A stretch of DNA of 64,000 bases. It comes from TMP-24 sp041397305. Lineage in GTDB: Bacteria > Pseudomonadota > Alphaproteobacteria > Rhodobacterales > Rhodobacteraceae. The notes below the pieces were generated by a model. That model did no database searches, was not told the origin of the DNA, and was given only the letters and a program-made list of their open reading frames with translations. The translations under genes were made by a program, and so were the position numbers. Positions 25,349 through 34,206 of this stretch are shown in pieces; positions within the stretch are counted from its first letter, which is position 1, and each line of letters opens with the position of its first letter. Location of the stretch: positions 1-64,000 of the forward strand of contig JAWKWX010000013.1 of assembly GCA_041397305.1 (NCBI GenBank), written 5' to 3'.

Positions 25349-26998
25349 CTACCTCTGGGCAGCCGCCCAGCGCGCGTTCAGCCAGGGCGCGGAATTGGCG
25401 GGCGCCAGCATGCCTTTGCCGAGGATATGGTCGGCAGCCTTCTCGCCTGTCATGATCGACGGCGCGTTCAGGTTGCCGTTCGTCACCCGCGGGAAGATCG
25501 AGCTGTCGGCGACGCGCAGCCCCTCGACCCCGATCACCCGGCATTCCGGGTCCACGACCGCCATCCTGTCATCGCGCCGTCCCATGCGCGCGGTGCCGCA
25601 GGGGTGATAGGCGCTTTCGGCATGGTCGCGGATGAAGGCGTCGATCTCTTCGTCGGACTGATATTTCGCGCCCGGCTGAATCTCGTGCTTCACGAAAGGC
25701 GCGAACGCTTTCTGACCGAAAATCTCGCGGGTGAGCCGCACGCATTTGCGGAAATCGGCCCAGTCGTCGGGATGCGACATGTAGTTGAAGAATATGCGCG
25801 GCGCCTCGCGCGGATCGGCGGATTTCAGCGTCACCGCGCCGCGCGATTTCGACCGCATCGGGCCGACATGGGCCTGGAACCCGTGACCTTCCGACGCGGC
25901 CTTGCCGTCATACCGCACGGCAATCGGCAGGAAATGATACTGGATGTCGGGATAATCGACGCCCTTGTCCGACCGGATGAAGGCGCAGCTCTCGAACTGG
26001 TTCGAAGCACCGAGACCCTTGCCGGTGAACAGCCATTGCGCCCCGATCACCGCCTTGCCCCAGAGGTTCCAGTACTTGTAAAGCGTGATCGGTTGTTTCG
26101 AGGCGAACTGCATATAGATTTCAAGGTGATCCTGGAGGTTGGCGCCCACACCCGGCCGGTCGGCCACCACCTCGATCCCGTGCTCCTTCAGATGCGCCGC
26201 GGCGCCGATGCCCGACAGCATCAGAAGCTTCGGCGTGTTGATCGACGAGGCGGCGAGGATGACCTCGGCATCGGCCCGGATCACCTCCACCTGGCCGCCG
26301 CGTTCGACCTCGACGCCCACGGCGCGGCCGTTCTCGATGACCACCTTGCGGGCGAAGGCACGGATCAGCTTGCAGGTCTCTCGTTTCAGCGCGGGTTTCA
26401 GATAGGCATTCGCCGCCGACCAGCGACGGCCCTTCCAGATCGTCGCCTCCATCGGACCGAAGCCTTCCTGCTTCTCGCCGTTATAGTCGCCGGTCACTTC
26501 GTAACCGGCCTGCCGCCCCGCCTCGACGAAAGCATGGAAGAGCGGATTGGACCGGGGCCCGCGTGTTACATGCAGGGGCCCGTTCGTGCCGCGGAATTCG
26601 TTCGGGGCGCCGCCGTGCCAGGTTTCCATCCGGCGGAAATAGGGCAGCACATCGGCATAGGACCAGCCCTGCGCGCCCTGATCGGCCCAATGGTCGAAAT
26701 CCTTCGCATGGCCGCGCACGAAGACCATGCCGTTGATCGAGGACGAGCCACCCACAACCTTGCCGCGCGGGGTCGCAAGCGTGCGCCCGCCAAGATGCGG
26801 TTCCGGTTCTGTCCGGAAGCCCCAGTCATACATCGGCATGTTCATCGGATAGGACAGAGCGGCCGGCATCTGGATGAAGGGTCCGGCATCGGTGCCGCCA
26901 TGTTCGATGACGATCACGCGCTTGCCCGCTTCCGACAGCCGGTAGGCCAGCGCGCAGCCCGCCGATCCCGCCCCAACGATCACATAGTCGGCCGTCAT
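25349..26998 (-). CDS. betA: Choline dehydrogenase
   Basis: The 549-residue GMC-family flavoprotein begins with an FAD-binding Rossmann motif (VIVGAGSAGCALAYRLSEAG), has the GMC signature around GGSSSINGMVFVRGHAKDFD, and the active-site histidine near AESAYHPCGTARMG. BetA oxidises choline to betaine aldehyde at the inner membrane. Its ATG overlaps the stop of the PLP dehydratase gene by four bases, making it the last gene of the coupled betI-betB-dehydratase-betA operon. A GC-hairpin repeat follows the stop. Confidence 0.95.
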   Translation of the reverse strand: MTADYVIVGAGSAGCALAYRLSEAGKRVIVIEHGGTDAGPFIQMPAALSYPMNMPMYDWGFRTEPEPHLGGRTLATPRGKVVGGSSSINGMVFVRGHAKDFDHWADQGAQGWSYADVLPYFRRMETWHGGAPNEFRGTNGPLHVTRGPRSNPLFHAFVEAGRQAGYEVTGDYNGEKQEGFGPMEATIWKGRRWSAANAYLKPALKRETCKLIRAFARKVVIENGRAVGVEVERGGQVEVIRADAEVILAASSINTPKLLMLSGIGAAAHLKEHGIEVVADRPGVGANLQDHLEIYMQFASKQPITLYKYWNLWGKAVIGAQWLFTGKGLGASNQFESCAFIRSDKGVDYPDIQYHFLPIAVRYDGKAASEGHGFQAHVGPMRSKSRGAVTLKSADPREAPRIFFNYMSHPDDWADFRKCVRLTREIFGQKAFAPFVKHEIQPGAKYQSDEEIDAFIRDHAESAYHPCGTARMGRRDDRMAVVDPECRVIGVEGLRVADSSIFPRVTNGNLNAPSIMTGEKAADHILGKGMLAPANSAPWLNARWAAAQR

Positions 26999-28008
26999 CT
27001 TGCTCTTCCATCATCGGGGGCCGCGCGGGTGAGCGCGACGAAGGTTTCAAATGCGATATTGCCGCCCGAGGCGACGAGAAGGGCGGTCTTGCCCCGAACC
27101 GGCAGCTGGCCCGAGAGAAGCGCGGCGATGGCCGCCGCGCCCGAGGGTTCCAGCACAAGCTTCATCTGTTCGAAGGCCGCGATCATCGCCCTGCGCACGG
27201 AAGCGTCATCGACTGCGCAGCCCCTGACGCCCGCAGCCTGTGCAGCGGCAAAGGGCGTGGCGCCGGGGGCGGTCGCCTGCAAGGCATCGCAGATGCTCCG
27301 CGCCCCCGACGCAACGCGGCCGACCGCCGCCGCCGTCAGCGACCGGCCCATTCCGTCAAATCCTTCTGGTTCCACCGTCCAGATATCGGCATCCGGGTGG
27401 GCGGCGCGGACCGCAAGCGCGACGCCTGCGATCAGCCCGCCACCGCCCGTGGGCGCCGCCACAAGGTCCGGTGCCGCGCCCGCCGCCGCCATCTGCTGCA
27501 GCGCCTCGACCGCCACGCCTGCCTGTCCGGCGACCACGGCCGGATCGTCGAACGGGTGAAGGAGCGTGAGCCCCTGCGTCTCGGCCAGTTGCCGGGCCAG
27601 CGCCGAGGCCGCTTCCTCGCGCGGGCGGTCACCGTGGTGCGACAGGACAACGCGCGCGCCAAAGCCTTCCGTCGCGCGGCGCTTCACCTCGGGCGCGTCC
27701 TCCGGCATCACGATGGTAACCGGCACGCCTGCCGCCCGGCCCGCCGCCGCAAGCCCTTGGGCGAAATTGCCCGAGGAAAAGGCGATAACACCCTGCTTTC
27801 GCTCTGTTTCCGTCAACTGTGCCAATCGCCATGTCGCACCGCGGATCTTGAACGACCCGGCCTTCTGCAGGCTTTCCGCCTTGACGAATACCCGCGCCGC
27901 GCCGCTTGCCTCGGCAAAGGCCGGAACGTCGATCAGGGGGGTCCTGATCGTCCCCTTCCGGGTCAGCGCATAGGCGCGGGCGATCTCAGTGGCGGTCGGG
28001 ATCATCAC
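26995..28008 (-). CDS. PLP-dependent threonine/serine dehydratase-like enzyme inside the bet operon
   Basis: The 337-residue protein is a fold-type II PLP enzyme. KAGSFKIRGA holds the PLP lysine, SSGNFAQGLA binds the substrate carboxylate and PTGGGGLIAG the phosphate. Family members deaminate threonine or serine, but relatives act on hydroxyectoine intermediates (EutB) or as racemases. It overlaps betB at its start and betA at its end by four bases each, so it is made from the bet message. No C-terminal ACT domain is present, so it lacks the feedback control of biosynthetic IlvA. Substrate is uncertain; a link to osmolyte or serine metabolism is an inference. Confidence 0.78.
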   Translation of the reverse strand: MMIPTATEIARAYALTRKGTIRTPLIDVPAFAEASGAARVFVKAESLQKAGSFKIRGATWRLAQLTETERKQGVIAFSSGNFAQGLAAAGRAAGVPVTIVMPEDAPEVKRRATEGFGARVVLSHHGDRPREEAASALARQLAETQGLTLLHPFDDPAVVAGQAGVAVEALQQMAAAGAAPDLVAAPTGGGGLIAGVALAVRAAHPDADIWTVEPEGFDGMGRSLTAAAVGRVASGARSICDALQATAPGATPFAAAQAAGVRGCAVDDASVRRAMIAAFEQMKLVLEPSGAAAIAALLSGQLPVRGKTALLVASGGNIAFETFVALTRAAPDDGRAR

Positions 28009-29459
28009 CAGGGCGCCTCGACCGGCCCGAGGTTCACATAGACCGACTTCACCTGAGTGTAGTGCTCCACCGCCGCCTTGGAATTCTCGCGCCCGACTCC
28101 AGAGAGCTTCGCGCCACCGAACGGCCCCTCGACGGGCGTGAGGTTATAGGCATTGATCCAGCAGGAACCGGCCTGAAGCTCGGCCACCACCCGATGGCCG
28201 CGCGCGAGATCGGCGGTGAAGACCCCGGCGGCAAGGCCGAACTCGGTGGCATTCGCGCGGGCGATCACCTCTTCCTCGGTCTCGAAATCCAGAACCGCCA
28301 TCACCGGCCCGAAGATTTCCTCCCGGGCAATGGTCATCTCGTCGGTCACATCGGCGAAAACGGTGGGCGCGACGAAGGTGCCGTCGTTCAACCCGGCACG
28401 GTGACCGCCGGTGATCAGGCGGGCGCCCTCGGCCCGGCCTGTCTCGACATAGGCCAGGACTTTCTCAAGCTGCGCGGAAGAAACGAGCGGCCCCATCTGG
28501 GTCTCGGGGTCGCGCGGATCGCCGAGGCGGATCGCCTCGGTCCGTTCCTTCAGCCGCTTCAGGAACCGCTCCTTGATGCCCTTCTGCACGAAGACCCGGG
28601 TGCCGTTCGAACAGACCTGACCCGAGGAATAGAAGTTCCCCAGCATCGCCCCGCCCACGGCATTTTCCACATCGGCATCGTCGAAGACGATCAGGGGCGA
28701 CTTGCCGCCGAGTTCCATCGTCACATGGCGTATCCCTTCGGCGGCCATCGCATAGACCTTGCGCCCCGTCGGCACCGAGCCGGTGAGCGACACCTTGGCC
28801 ACGCGCGGATCGGTGACGAGCGCGGCGCCCACCTGCCCCCTGCCCTGCAGCACGTTGAAAAGCCCCGCTGGCAAGCCGGCCTCGACGAAAATCTCGGCGA
28901 TCTTCAGGGCGCAGAGCGGTGTCACCTCGGACGGTTTGAAGATCATCGCATTGCCGAGCGCGAGCGCGGGCGCGGCTTTCCAGCAGGCGATCTGGGTCGG
29001 ATAGTTCCAGGCGCCAATGCCGACGCAAACGCCCAGGGGCTCGCGGATCGTGTAGAGGAAATCGCGGCCAAGGGGCACGGTCTGCCCTGTGACGGTCGGT
29101 GCGAGACCCGCGAAATATTCCAGCGCGTCGGCGCCTGACGTGGCATCGGCGACCGTGGTTTCCTGTATGGGCTTGCCGGTGTCGAGCGTTTCCAGCTCCG
29201 ACAGGGTCTGGTTCCGCTCGCGGATGATCTCGGCCGCCCGGCGCAGGATGCGCGCCCGCTCGACCGGCTTCATCCGGCCCCAGCCCCGCTGCGCCCGCTC
29301 CGCCGAGGCGAGCGCCCGTTCGATCACTGCGGGCGTCGCCTCATGCACGCGGGCGATCACTTCGCCGGTTGCCGGGAAAACGACATCGATCGCGGCGCCT
29401 GCCGCGTCTTCAAGATAGGCGCCGTCGACGAAGTGGCTTGCCCGAGGTTGTGCGATCAT
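28005..29459 (-). CDS. betB: Betaine aldehyde dehydrogenase
   Basis: The 484-residue aldehyde dehydrogenase has the catalytic cysteine in SSGQVCSNGTRVFV, the general-base glutamate in TMELGGKSP and the cofactor-binding SLTGSVPTGRK. It oxidises betaine aldehyde to glycine betaine with NAD(P)+. SGQVCSNGTR is the form seen in BetB rather than general aldehyde dehydrogenases. The start overlaps the betI stop by four bases, and its stop overlaps the dehydratase start, so expression is tied to the choline-responsive operon. Confidence 0.94.
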   Translation of the reverse strand: MIAQPRASHFVDGAYLEDAAGAAIDVVFPATGEVIARVHEATPAVIERALASAERAQRGWGRMKPVERARILRRAAEIIRERNQTLSELETLDTGKPIQETTVADATSGADALEYFAGLAPTVTGQTVPLGRDFLYTIREPLGVCVGIGAWNYPTQIACWKAAPALALGNAMIFKPSEVTPLCALKIAEIFVEAGLPAGLFNVLQGRGQVGAALVTDPRVAKVSLTGSVPTGRKVYAMAAEGIRHVTMELGGKSPLIVFDDADVENAVGGAMLGNFYSSGQVCSNGTRVFVQKGIKERFLKRLKERTEAIRLGDPRDPETQMGPLVSSAQLEKVLAYVETGRAEGARLITGGHRAGLNDGTFVAPTVFADVTDEMTIAREEIFGPVMAVLDFETEEEVIARANATEFGLAAGVFTADLARGHRVVAELQAGSCWINAYNLTPVEGPFGGAKLSGVGRENSKAAVEHYTQVKSVYVNLGPVEAPW

Positions 29460-30040
29460 TCTGTCCGGTCCAGTTCCAGGATGAGATATTGCAGCGCCAG
29501 CGCCGCCGCCGCCGCGCCATCGGGCATTGCCTGCTGTTTCAGCGCCTCGCGGATATAGACCCCGTCGATCAACGCGGCCGTGCCGCGCGCCACTTCCTCG
29601 GCGCGGTCGCCCACGAGCTTCCTGAGATCATAGACAAGGTTGGTATGCAGCCGCGCCTGGTAGACCCTGAGAAGCCGCTTTGCCTCCGGCACGGTCTGGG
29701 CAAGCACATAGAAATTCAGCCAGGCTCCGATCACCTCCCGCCGGAAATTCACCGCCGTGAAGCTCGCCCGGAGAATCGCCGTCAGCCGCGCGCGCGGCCC
29801 CTCGGCCATGGCGAGCGCCCCCCTGACCTCGGCGCCATAGAGGCTGAGAATATGGCGCATCGCGGCGAGGAATATCTGTTCCTTCGAGCCGAAATAGTGA
29901 TGCGCCAGGGCCGAAGACATGCCTGCCCGCTTGGCGATCTGGCTGACGGTGACGTCAAGCGACCCGGTGCGGCCGATCTCGAGGATCGTGGCCTTGACCA
30001 GCGCTTCCTTGCGAATCGGCTCCATTCCAACTTTCGGCAT
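29456..30040 (-). CDS. betI: Choline-responsive TetR-family repressor BetI
   Basis: The 194-residue protein begins MPKVGMEPIRKEALVKATI, almost the standard BetI N-terminus, followed by the TetR helix-turn-helix (DVTVSQIAKRAGMSSALAHHYFGSK, split over that stretch). The ATG at 30040 was chosen to fit that start; an ATG 12 codons earlier is less likely. BetI represses the bet genes and releases them when choline is bound. It leads the operon and is divergent from choX; a palindromic operator lies 45 bases upstream of its start. Confidence 0.93.
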   Translation of the reverse strand: MPKVGMEPIRKEALVKATILEIGRTGSLDVTVSQIAKRAGMSSALAHHYFGSKEQIFLAAMRHILSLYGAEVRGALAMAEGPRARLTAILRASFTAVNFRREVIGAWLNFYVLAQTVPEAKRLLRVYQARLHTNLVYDLRKLVGDRAEEVARGTAALIDGVYIREALKQQAMPDGAAAAALALQYLILELDRTE

Positions 30041-30084
30041 GACCTGCCCTTTCGGCTTGAGGGGATGCGAGTACAAGAGCGGTT

Positions 30085-30104
30085 ATTGACTCGTCAATCA
30101 AGAA
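30085..30104. promoter_or_regulatory. BetI operator on the betI side
   Basis: ATTGACTCGTCAAT at 30085-30098 is an imperfect-centre inverted repeat followed by CAAGAA. It differs from the site at 30272-30291 at only two of 20 positions. Its place 45 bases before the betI start is suitable for blocking betI-betB-dehydratase-betA transcription. Assignment to BetI is inferred from gene context. Confidence 0.7.
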
Positions 30105-30271
30105 AAAACTGGCAGGCGAGGTCAACCCGCTTTGCACCCTTCCGATCTTCCGCTAGCCTGAACGCAGACACAATGCTGTCACAGGGGCTGTCGCAGGGGG
30201 CGGCTTGCACGACGCAGGAAATAAGCGCTCGGGCAAGAATTCTCTTGCTTACGTAAGGGATGATGATGTTA

Positions 30272-30291
30272 ATTGACGCATCAATCAAGAA
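30272..30291. promoter_or_regulatory. BetI operator on the choX side
   Basis: ATTGACGCATCAAT at 30272-30285 followed by CAAGAA matches the betI-side operator at 18 of 20 positions and lies 17-36 bases upstream of the choX start. Two copies of one site in a divergent intergenic region imply that one regulator controls both choline uptake and choline oxidation. Confidence 0.7.
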
Positions 30292-30307
30292 TACTAGGGA
30301 GGCTGCC

Positions 30308-31234
30308 ATGAAACTTCGTTCGATTCTGCTTGCGTCCGCGGCGCTGGCTTTCGCGGCGCAAGCGTCGGCGGAAGGCTGCGACAAGGTCACGTTCTCGGAT
30401 GTCGGCTGGACCGACATCACTGCAACGACCGCCGTCAGCTCGCTGATCCTCAATGCACTCGGTTACGAGACCGAAACCAGCATCCTGTCGGTGCCGGTCA
30501 CCTACGAGGGGCTTGCGGGCGGCGATATCGACATCTTCCTCGGCAACTGGATGCCGACGATGGAATCGAACATCGCGCCCTATCGCGACGCCGGGACCGT
30601 GGATACGGTGCGTGCCAATCTGGAAGGGGCGAAATACACGCTCGCGACCAACGAGGCCGGTGCCGCCCTTGGCATCAAGGATTTCGCCGACATCGCCACC
30701 CATGCGGCCGAACTGGACAATCAGATCTACGGGATCGAGCCGGGCAATGACGGCAACAAGCTGATCCTCGACATGATCGAGAAGGACGCTTTCGGGATGA
30801 AGGGCGTCGAGCTTGTCGAAAGCTCCGAACAGGGCATGCTTGCCGAAGTGGCCAAGCACGACGGCGACAGCAAGCCGATCGTCTTCCTCGGCTGGGAGCC
30901 CCATCCGATGAACGCCAATTTCAAGATGACCTATCTGACCGGCGGCGACGACTACTTCGGCCCGAACTTCGGTGGCGCGACCGTCTATACCAACACCCGC
31001 GCGGGCTATGTGAAGGAATGCCCGAACCAGGGCAAGTTCCTGGAAAACCTCGTCTTCCCGCTCGAGATGGAAAACGAGATCATGGGCGCGATCCTGAATG
31101 ACGGCGCCGACCCGGCCGATGCGGCCAAGGCCTGGCTCTCGGCTCACGAGGATGCGCTCGGCCCCTGGCTCGACGGCGTGACGACCAAGGACGGCGGCGA
31201 TGCGATGGCCGCGGTCAAGGCCGCGCTGGAATAA
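30308..31234 (+). CDS. choX: Choline ABC transporter substrate-binding protein
   Basis: The 308-residue periplasmic protein has a signal peptide (MKLRSILLASAALAFAAQASA) and the quaternary-amine-binding pattern: VTFSDVGWTDITATTAV, VPVTYEGLAGGDIDIFLGNWMP (split), and FLGWEPHPMN, whose tryptophans form the aromatic cage around the trimethylammonium group. It delivers choline to ChoW/ChoV. The ATG at 30308 has GGGAGG upstream and gives a proper signal peptide; the frame's earlier start at 30260 would overlap the operator. A hairpin separates it from choW, which may allow excess synthesis of the binding protein. Confidence 0.93.
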   Translation: MKLRSILLASAALAFAAQASAEGCDKVTFSDVGWTDITATTAVSSLILNALGYETETSILSVPVTYEGLAGGDIDIFLGNWMPTMESNIAPYRDAGTVDTVRANLEGAKYTLATNEAGAALGIKDFADIATHAAELDNQIYGIEPGNDGNKLILDMIEKDAFGMKGVELVESSEQGMLAEVAKHDGDSKPIVFLGWEPHPMNANFKMTYLTGGDDYFGPNFGGATVYTNTRAGYVKECPNQGKFLENLVFPLEMENEIMGAILNDGADPADAAKAWLSAHEDALGPWLDGVTTKDGGDAMAAVKAALE

Positions 31235-31267
31235 CAACGGCGACCAAGCCGGACAATCCAGCACCGA

Positions 31268-31299
31268 ATACGGCAGCGGCGAACCCGCTGCCGTATTTT
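31268..31299 (+). terminator. Intercistronic hairpin between choX and choW
   Basis: A perfect 12-bp stem (ATACGGCAGCGG, 31268-31279, with 31285-31296; 5-base loop) is followed by TTTC. It sits 33 bases after the choX stop and 26 bases before choW. It is probably a partial terminator or a 3' stabiliser that makes choX mRNA more abundant than choWV mRNA. Confidence 0.7.
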
Positions 31300-31324
31300 C
31301 AGAAGACCTGCGGAGGGGAACGCA

Positions 31325-32176
31325 ATGGACTGGCTGAGCAATCTGTGGCTTGACGGCTGGAAGATTCCGGTCGGCGATGTCGCCAAGACCGTTTTCGACT
31401 GGATGAAAACTCATCTGAAATGGCTGTTCGATGCAATGGCCTGGGTGATGGAGCATCTGATCGAAGGCATTCTCTGGTGCCTGCAGACGCCGCATCCTCT
31501 GGTGATCGTGGCCATTGCCGTCGCCATCACCTGGTATCTTCAGCGCAGCTGGAAGATCTGCCTTCTCGTGTTCGTGGGTTTTCTCTTCATCCTCAACCAG
31601 GGCTACTGGAAACCGACGACGGAAAGTCTGACACTGATCCTCGCCTCCTGCGTGGTCTGCATGGGCGCGGGCGTGCCGATCGGCATCGCCGCCGCCCACC
31701 GGCCGCGGCTTTATCAGGCGATGCAGCCGATCCTCGACCTGATGCAGACGCTGCCCACGTTCGTCTATCTGATCCCGGCCATCGTCTTCTTCGGCCTCGG
31801 CATGGTGCCGGGTCTGATCGCGACCGTGATCTTCGTTCTGCCCGCGCCGATCCGCCTGACCCATCTCGGCGTCTCGAACACCCCTGCCGCCCTGACCGAA
31901 GCCCTTACGGCCTTTGGCGCAACCAGGCGCCAGGTCCTGTGGAAGGCCGAACTTCCCTACGCTTTCCCCCAGATCATGGCCGGGCTGAACCAGACCATCA
32001 TGCTCTCGCTCTCGATGGTGGTCATCGCCGCGCTCGTCGGCGCCAACGGCCTCGGGGTTCCGGTCGTCCGCGCGCTCAATTCGGTCAACACCAAGCTCGG
32101 CTTTGAATCGGGCTTCGTGATCGTGGTCGTCGCCATCGTGCTTGACCGCATGCTGCGCAAGGGAGAGACGAAATGA
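31325..32176 (+). CDS. choW: Choline ABC transporter permease
   Basis: The 283-residue inner-membrane protein has several membrane segments and the binding-protein-dependent permease signature around EALTAFGATRRQVLWKAELPYAFPQIMAGL (split), the EAA loop that docks to the ATPase. Members of the ProW/OpuAB/ChoW group transport quaternary amines. GGAGGGG precedes the ATG. The stop overlaps choV by four bases (ATGA). Its place between choX and choV and opposite the bet operon identifies it as choline uptake rather than a generic osmolyte system. Confidence 0.92.
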   Translation: MDWLSNLWLDGWKIPVGDVAKTVFDWMKTHLKWLFDAMAWVMEHLIEGILWCLQTPHPLVIVAIAVAITWYLQRSWKICLLVFVGFLFILNQGYWKPTTESLTLILASCVVCMGAGVPIGIAAAHRPRLYQAMQPILDLMQTLPTFVYLIPAIVFFGLGMVPGLIATVIFVLPAPIRLTHLGVSNTPAALTEALTAFGATRRQVLWKAELPYAFPQIMAGLNQTIMLSLSMVVIAALVGANGLGVPVVRALNSVNTKLGFESGFVIVVVAIVLDRMLRKGETK

Positions 32177-33240
32177 GCGCCGCAGGCAAAGCCGCCTCCG
32201 CGACCGACGGGGATGTCGCGGTCGAGTTCAACAAGGTCAACATCGTCTTCGGCGACCAGCCCGGCAAAGCGCTGCCCCTGATGGACAAGGGGATGAGCCG
32301 GTCGGAGATCCAGAAGGCGACCGGCCAGATCCTTGGCGTCCACGATTGTTCGCTGACCGTGGCGCGGGGGGAAATCCTCGTGCTGATGGGTCTCTCCGGC
32401 TCGGGGAAATCGACGCTCCTCAGGGCGGTCAACGGGCTCAATCCGGTCTGCCGGGGCTCGGTCACCGTCCATGACGGCGACTGGAGCTGTGAGGTGGGCG
32501 GCGCCAACCGCGAGGATCTTCTGAAAGTCCGGCGCGAATGCGTGGCGATGGTCTTCCAGCAGTTCGGTCTCCTGCCCTGGCGGTCGGTGCGCGAAAATGT
32601 CGGCCTGGGGCTCGAACTTGCGGGCCAGACACCCGCCCAGATGCGCGAGAAGGTGGATGAGCAGCTTGCGCTCGTCGGCCTGTCCGAGCGCGCCGACGCC
32701 AAGGTCGGCGAATTGTCGGGCGGCATGCAGCAGCGCGTGGGCCTCGCCCGCGCCTTCGTGACCGATGCGCCGATCCTCCTGATGGACGAACCCTTCTCGG
32801 CCCTCGATCCGCTGATCCGCACCCGGCTGCAGGACGAGCTTCTGGAGCTGCAGGCGAAGCTTCACCGCACGATCATCTTCGTCAGCCACGACCTTGATGA
32901 GGCCTTCAAGATCGGCAACCGCATCGCGCTGATGGAGGGCGGACGCATCGTCCAGTGCGGCACGGCACGCGAGATCATCGCCAATCCGGTCTCGGACTAT
33001 GTGGCGGATTTCGTCAATCACATGAATCCCCTCTCGGTGCTGACTGCGCGGGATGCGGTCGAACCCACGCCGAACAGCACCCCGACAGACGGCCAATGCG
33101 ATATCGACACGCCGATCAAGGATGTGATGGCGCGGCTGAAGGACGAGACGCGCGCGCTGGAAGTGACCGATCGCGGCAAGGTCGTGGGCCAGGTCTCGCG
33201 CAAGACGGTGATCGCGCGGCTTCTCGATCCGCGCGGCTGA
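32173..33240 (+). CDS. choV: Choline ABC transporter ATP-binding protein
   Basis: The 355-residue ATPase has Walker A GLSGSGKST, the Q-loop in MVFQQFGLLPWR, signature LSGGMQQR, Walker B ILLMDEPFSALD and the switch histidine in IFVSHDLDEA. After residue 270 a C-terminal domain with PIKDVMARLKDE, VTDRGKVVGQVSRKTVI resembles a reduced CBS-like regulatory module as in ProV/OpuAA, which sense ionic strength. It energises ChoW. The start overlaps choW. The stop is five bases from the convergent EamA gene. Confidence 0.94.
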   Translation: MSAAGKAASATDGDVAVEFNKVNIVFGDQPGKALPLMDKGMSRSEIQKATGQILGVHDCSLTVARGEILVLMGLSGSGKSTLLRAVNGLNPVCRGSVTVHDGDWSCEVGGANREDLLKVRRECVAMVFQQFGLLPWRSVRENVGLGLELAGQTPAQMREKVDEQLALVGLSERADAKVGELSGGMQQRVGLARAFVTDAPILLMDEPFSALDPLIRTRLQDELLELQAKLHRTIIFVSHDLDEAFKIGNRIALMEGGRIVQCGTAREIIANPVSDYVADFVNHMNPLSVLTARDAVEPTPNSTPTDGQCDIDTPIKDVMARLKDETRALEVTDRGKVVGQVSRKTVIARLLDPRG

Positions 33241-33244
33241 CGGA

Positions 33245-34150
33245 TCAGACCCTCTCGGCACCGGCGGGCGGGGTCACGCCCGCCCGCGCGATCTGCGCCT
33301 CGCGCCAGCTCATGTAGCTGATCGCGCCGATGATGATCGCGCCGCCGAGAAGAACATAGGGATCGACCCTCTCGGCGAAGGCAAACCAGCCCAGAAGCGT
33401 CGCCCAGATCAATTGCAGGAAGATCACCGGCTGGGTGACGCTCACCGGCGCCACGGCGAAGGCGCGCGCCATGAAATAATGGCCGAGCGTCGCGAAAAGG
33501 GCGACGACAGCAAGCGCGCCAAGCTGCGACAGCGTCGGTGTCACCCAGGACCAGAGGGCGAAGGGCGCGAGGCCAAGCGCGACCGACAGTGACAGGAGCG
33601 CGACCAGCGCCCCGGCAGGCAGGACCGTCGAGAGCCGTTTGGCGACGATGTAGGACAGGCCGAAGAACGTGGCTGCCCCCACCTGCGTCAGATGGCCGGG
33701 TGCCAGGTCCCTGAGGCCCGGCCTCAGCACGATCAGCGCCCCGATGAGGGCCACGGCAATCGCCGTGATCCGGCGCGCGGCGATCCGCTCACCCAGGACC
33801 AGGGCCGCCCCCGCCGTCACCACGATCGGGCTCAGATAGCCGATTGCCGTCACGTCGGCGATCGGGATGCGCGCCATGGCATAGAACCACAGGATCACCG
33901 CGAGCGTATGGAGCCCGCCGCGCAGCGCGATCAGCCGCAGCGCCCCGGTGGGCAAGCCCGCCCGCAGAATGCGCCAGAGCGGCGGCGCCAGGAACACAAG
34001 TCCGTACAGAAAGCGGATGAACGCGCCTTCCGCCGCCGGCAGCGCGGTGCCCAGGTGGTGGACCGTGCCGTTGACCGCGACGAAGCTCAGCCCGCTCAGC
34101 ACCATCCAGACGATCCCTGCCAGAGGTGCCTGAGTTTCCGTCCTTGTCAT
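33245..34150 (-). CDS. EamA/DMT-family transporter
   Basis: The 301-residue protein has ten membrane segments in two EamA repeats; MVLSGLSFVAVNGTVHHLG and RIPIADVTAIGYLSPIVVTAGAAL mark the first, AVAPVSVTQPVIFLQLIWATLLGW the second. It is probably a metabolite exporter. The ATG at 34150 begins a normal EamA N-terminus; the longer frame to 34591 is antisense to no gene but lacks coding character and overlaps the LysE gene in another frame. It follows LysE by 56 bases on the same strand and may belong to its operon. Confidence 0.85.
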   Translation of the reverse strand: MTRTETQAPLAGIVWMVLSGLSFVAVNGTVHHLGTALPAAEGAFIRFLYGLVFLAPPLWRILRAGLPTGALRLIALRGGLHTLAVILWFYAMARIPIADVTAIGYLSPIVVTAGAALVLGERIAARRITAIAVALIGALIVLRPGLRDLAPGHLTQVGAATFFGLSYIVAKRLSTVLPAGALVALLSLSVALGLAPFALWSWVTPTLSQLGALAVVALFATLGHYFMARAFAVAPVSVTQPVIFLQLIWATLLGWFAFAERVDPYVLLGGAIIIGAISYMSWREAQIARAGVTPPAGAERV

Positions 34151-34206
34151 CTGACCGCCCCGAAAGCCTGGCCGAGCCAGACCAGATCGGGCGCGGAAAG
34201 ACAAGC

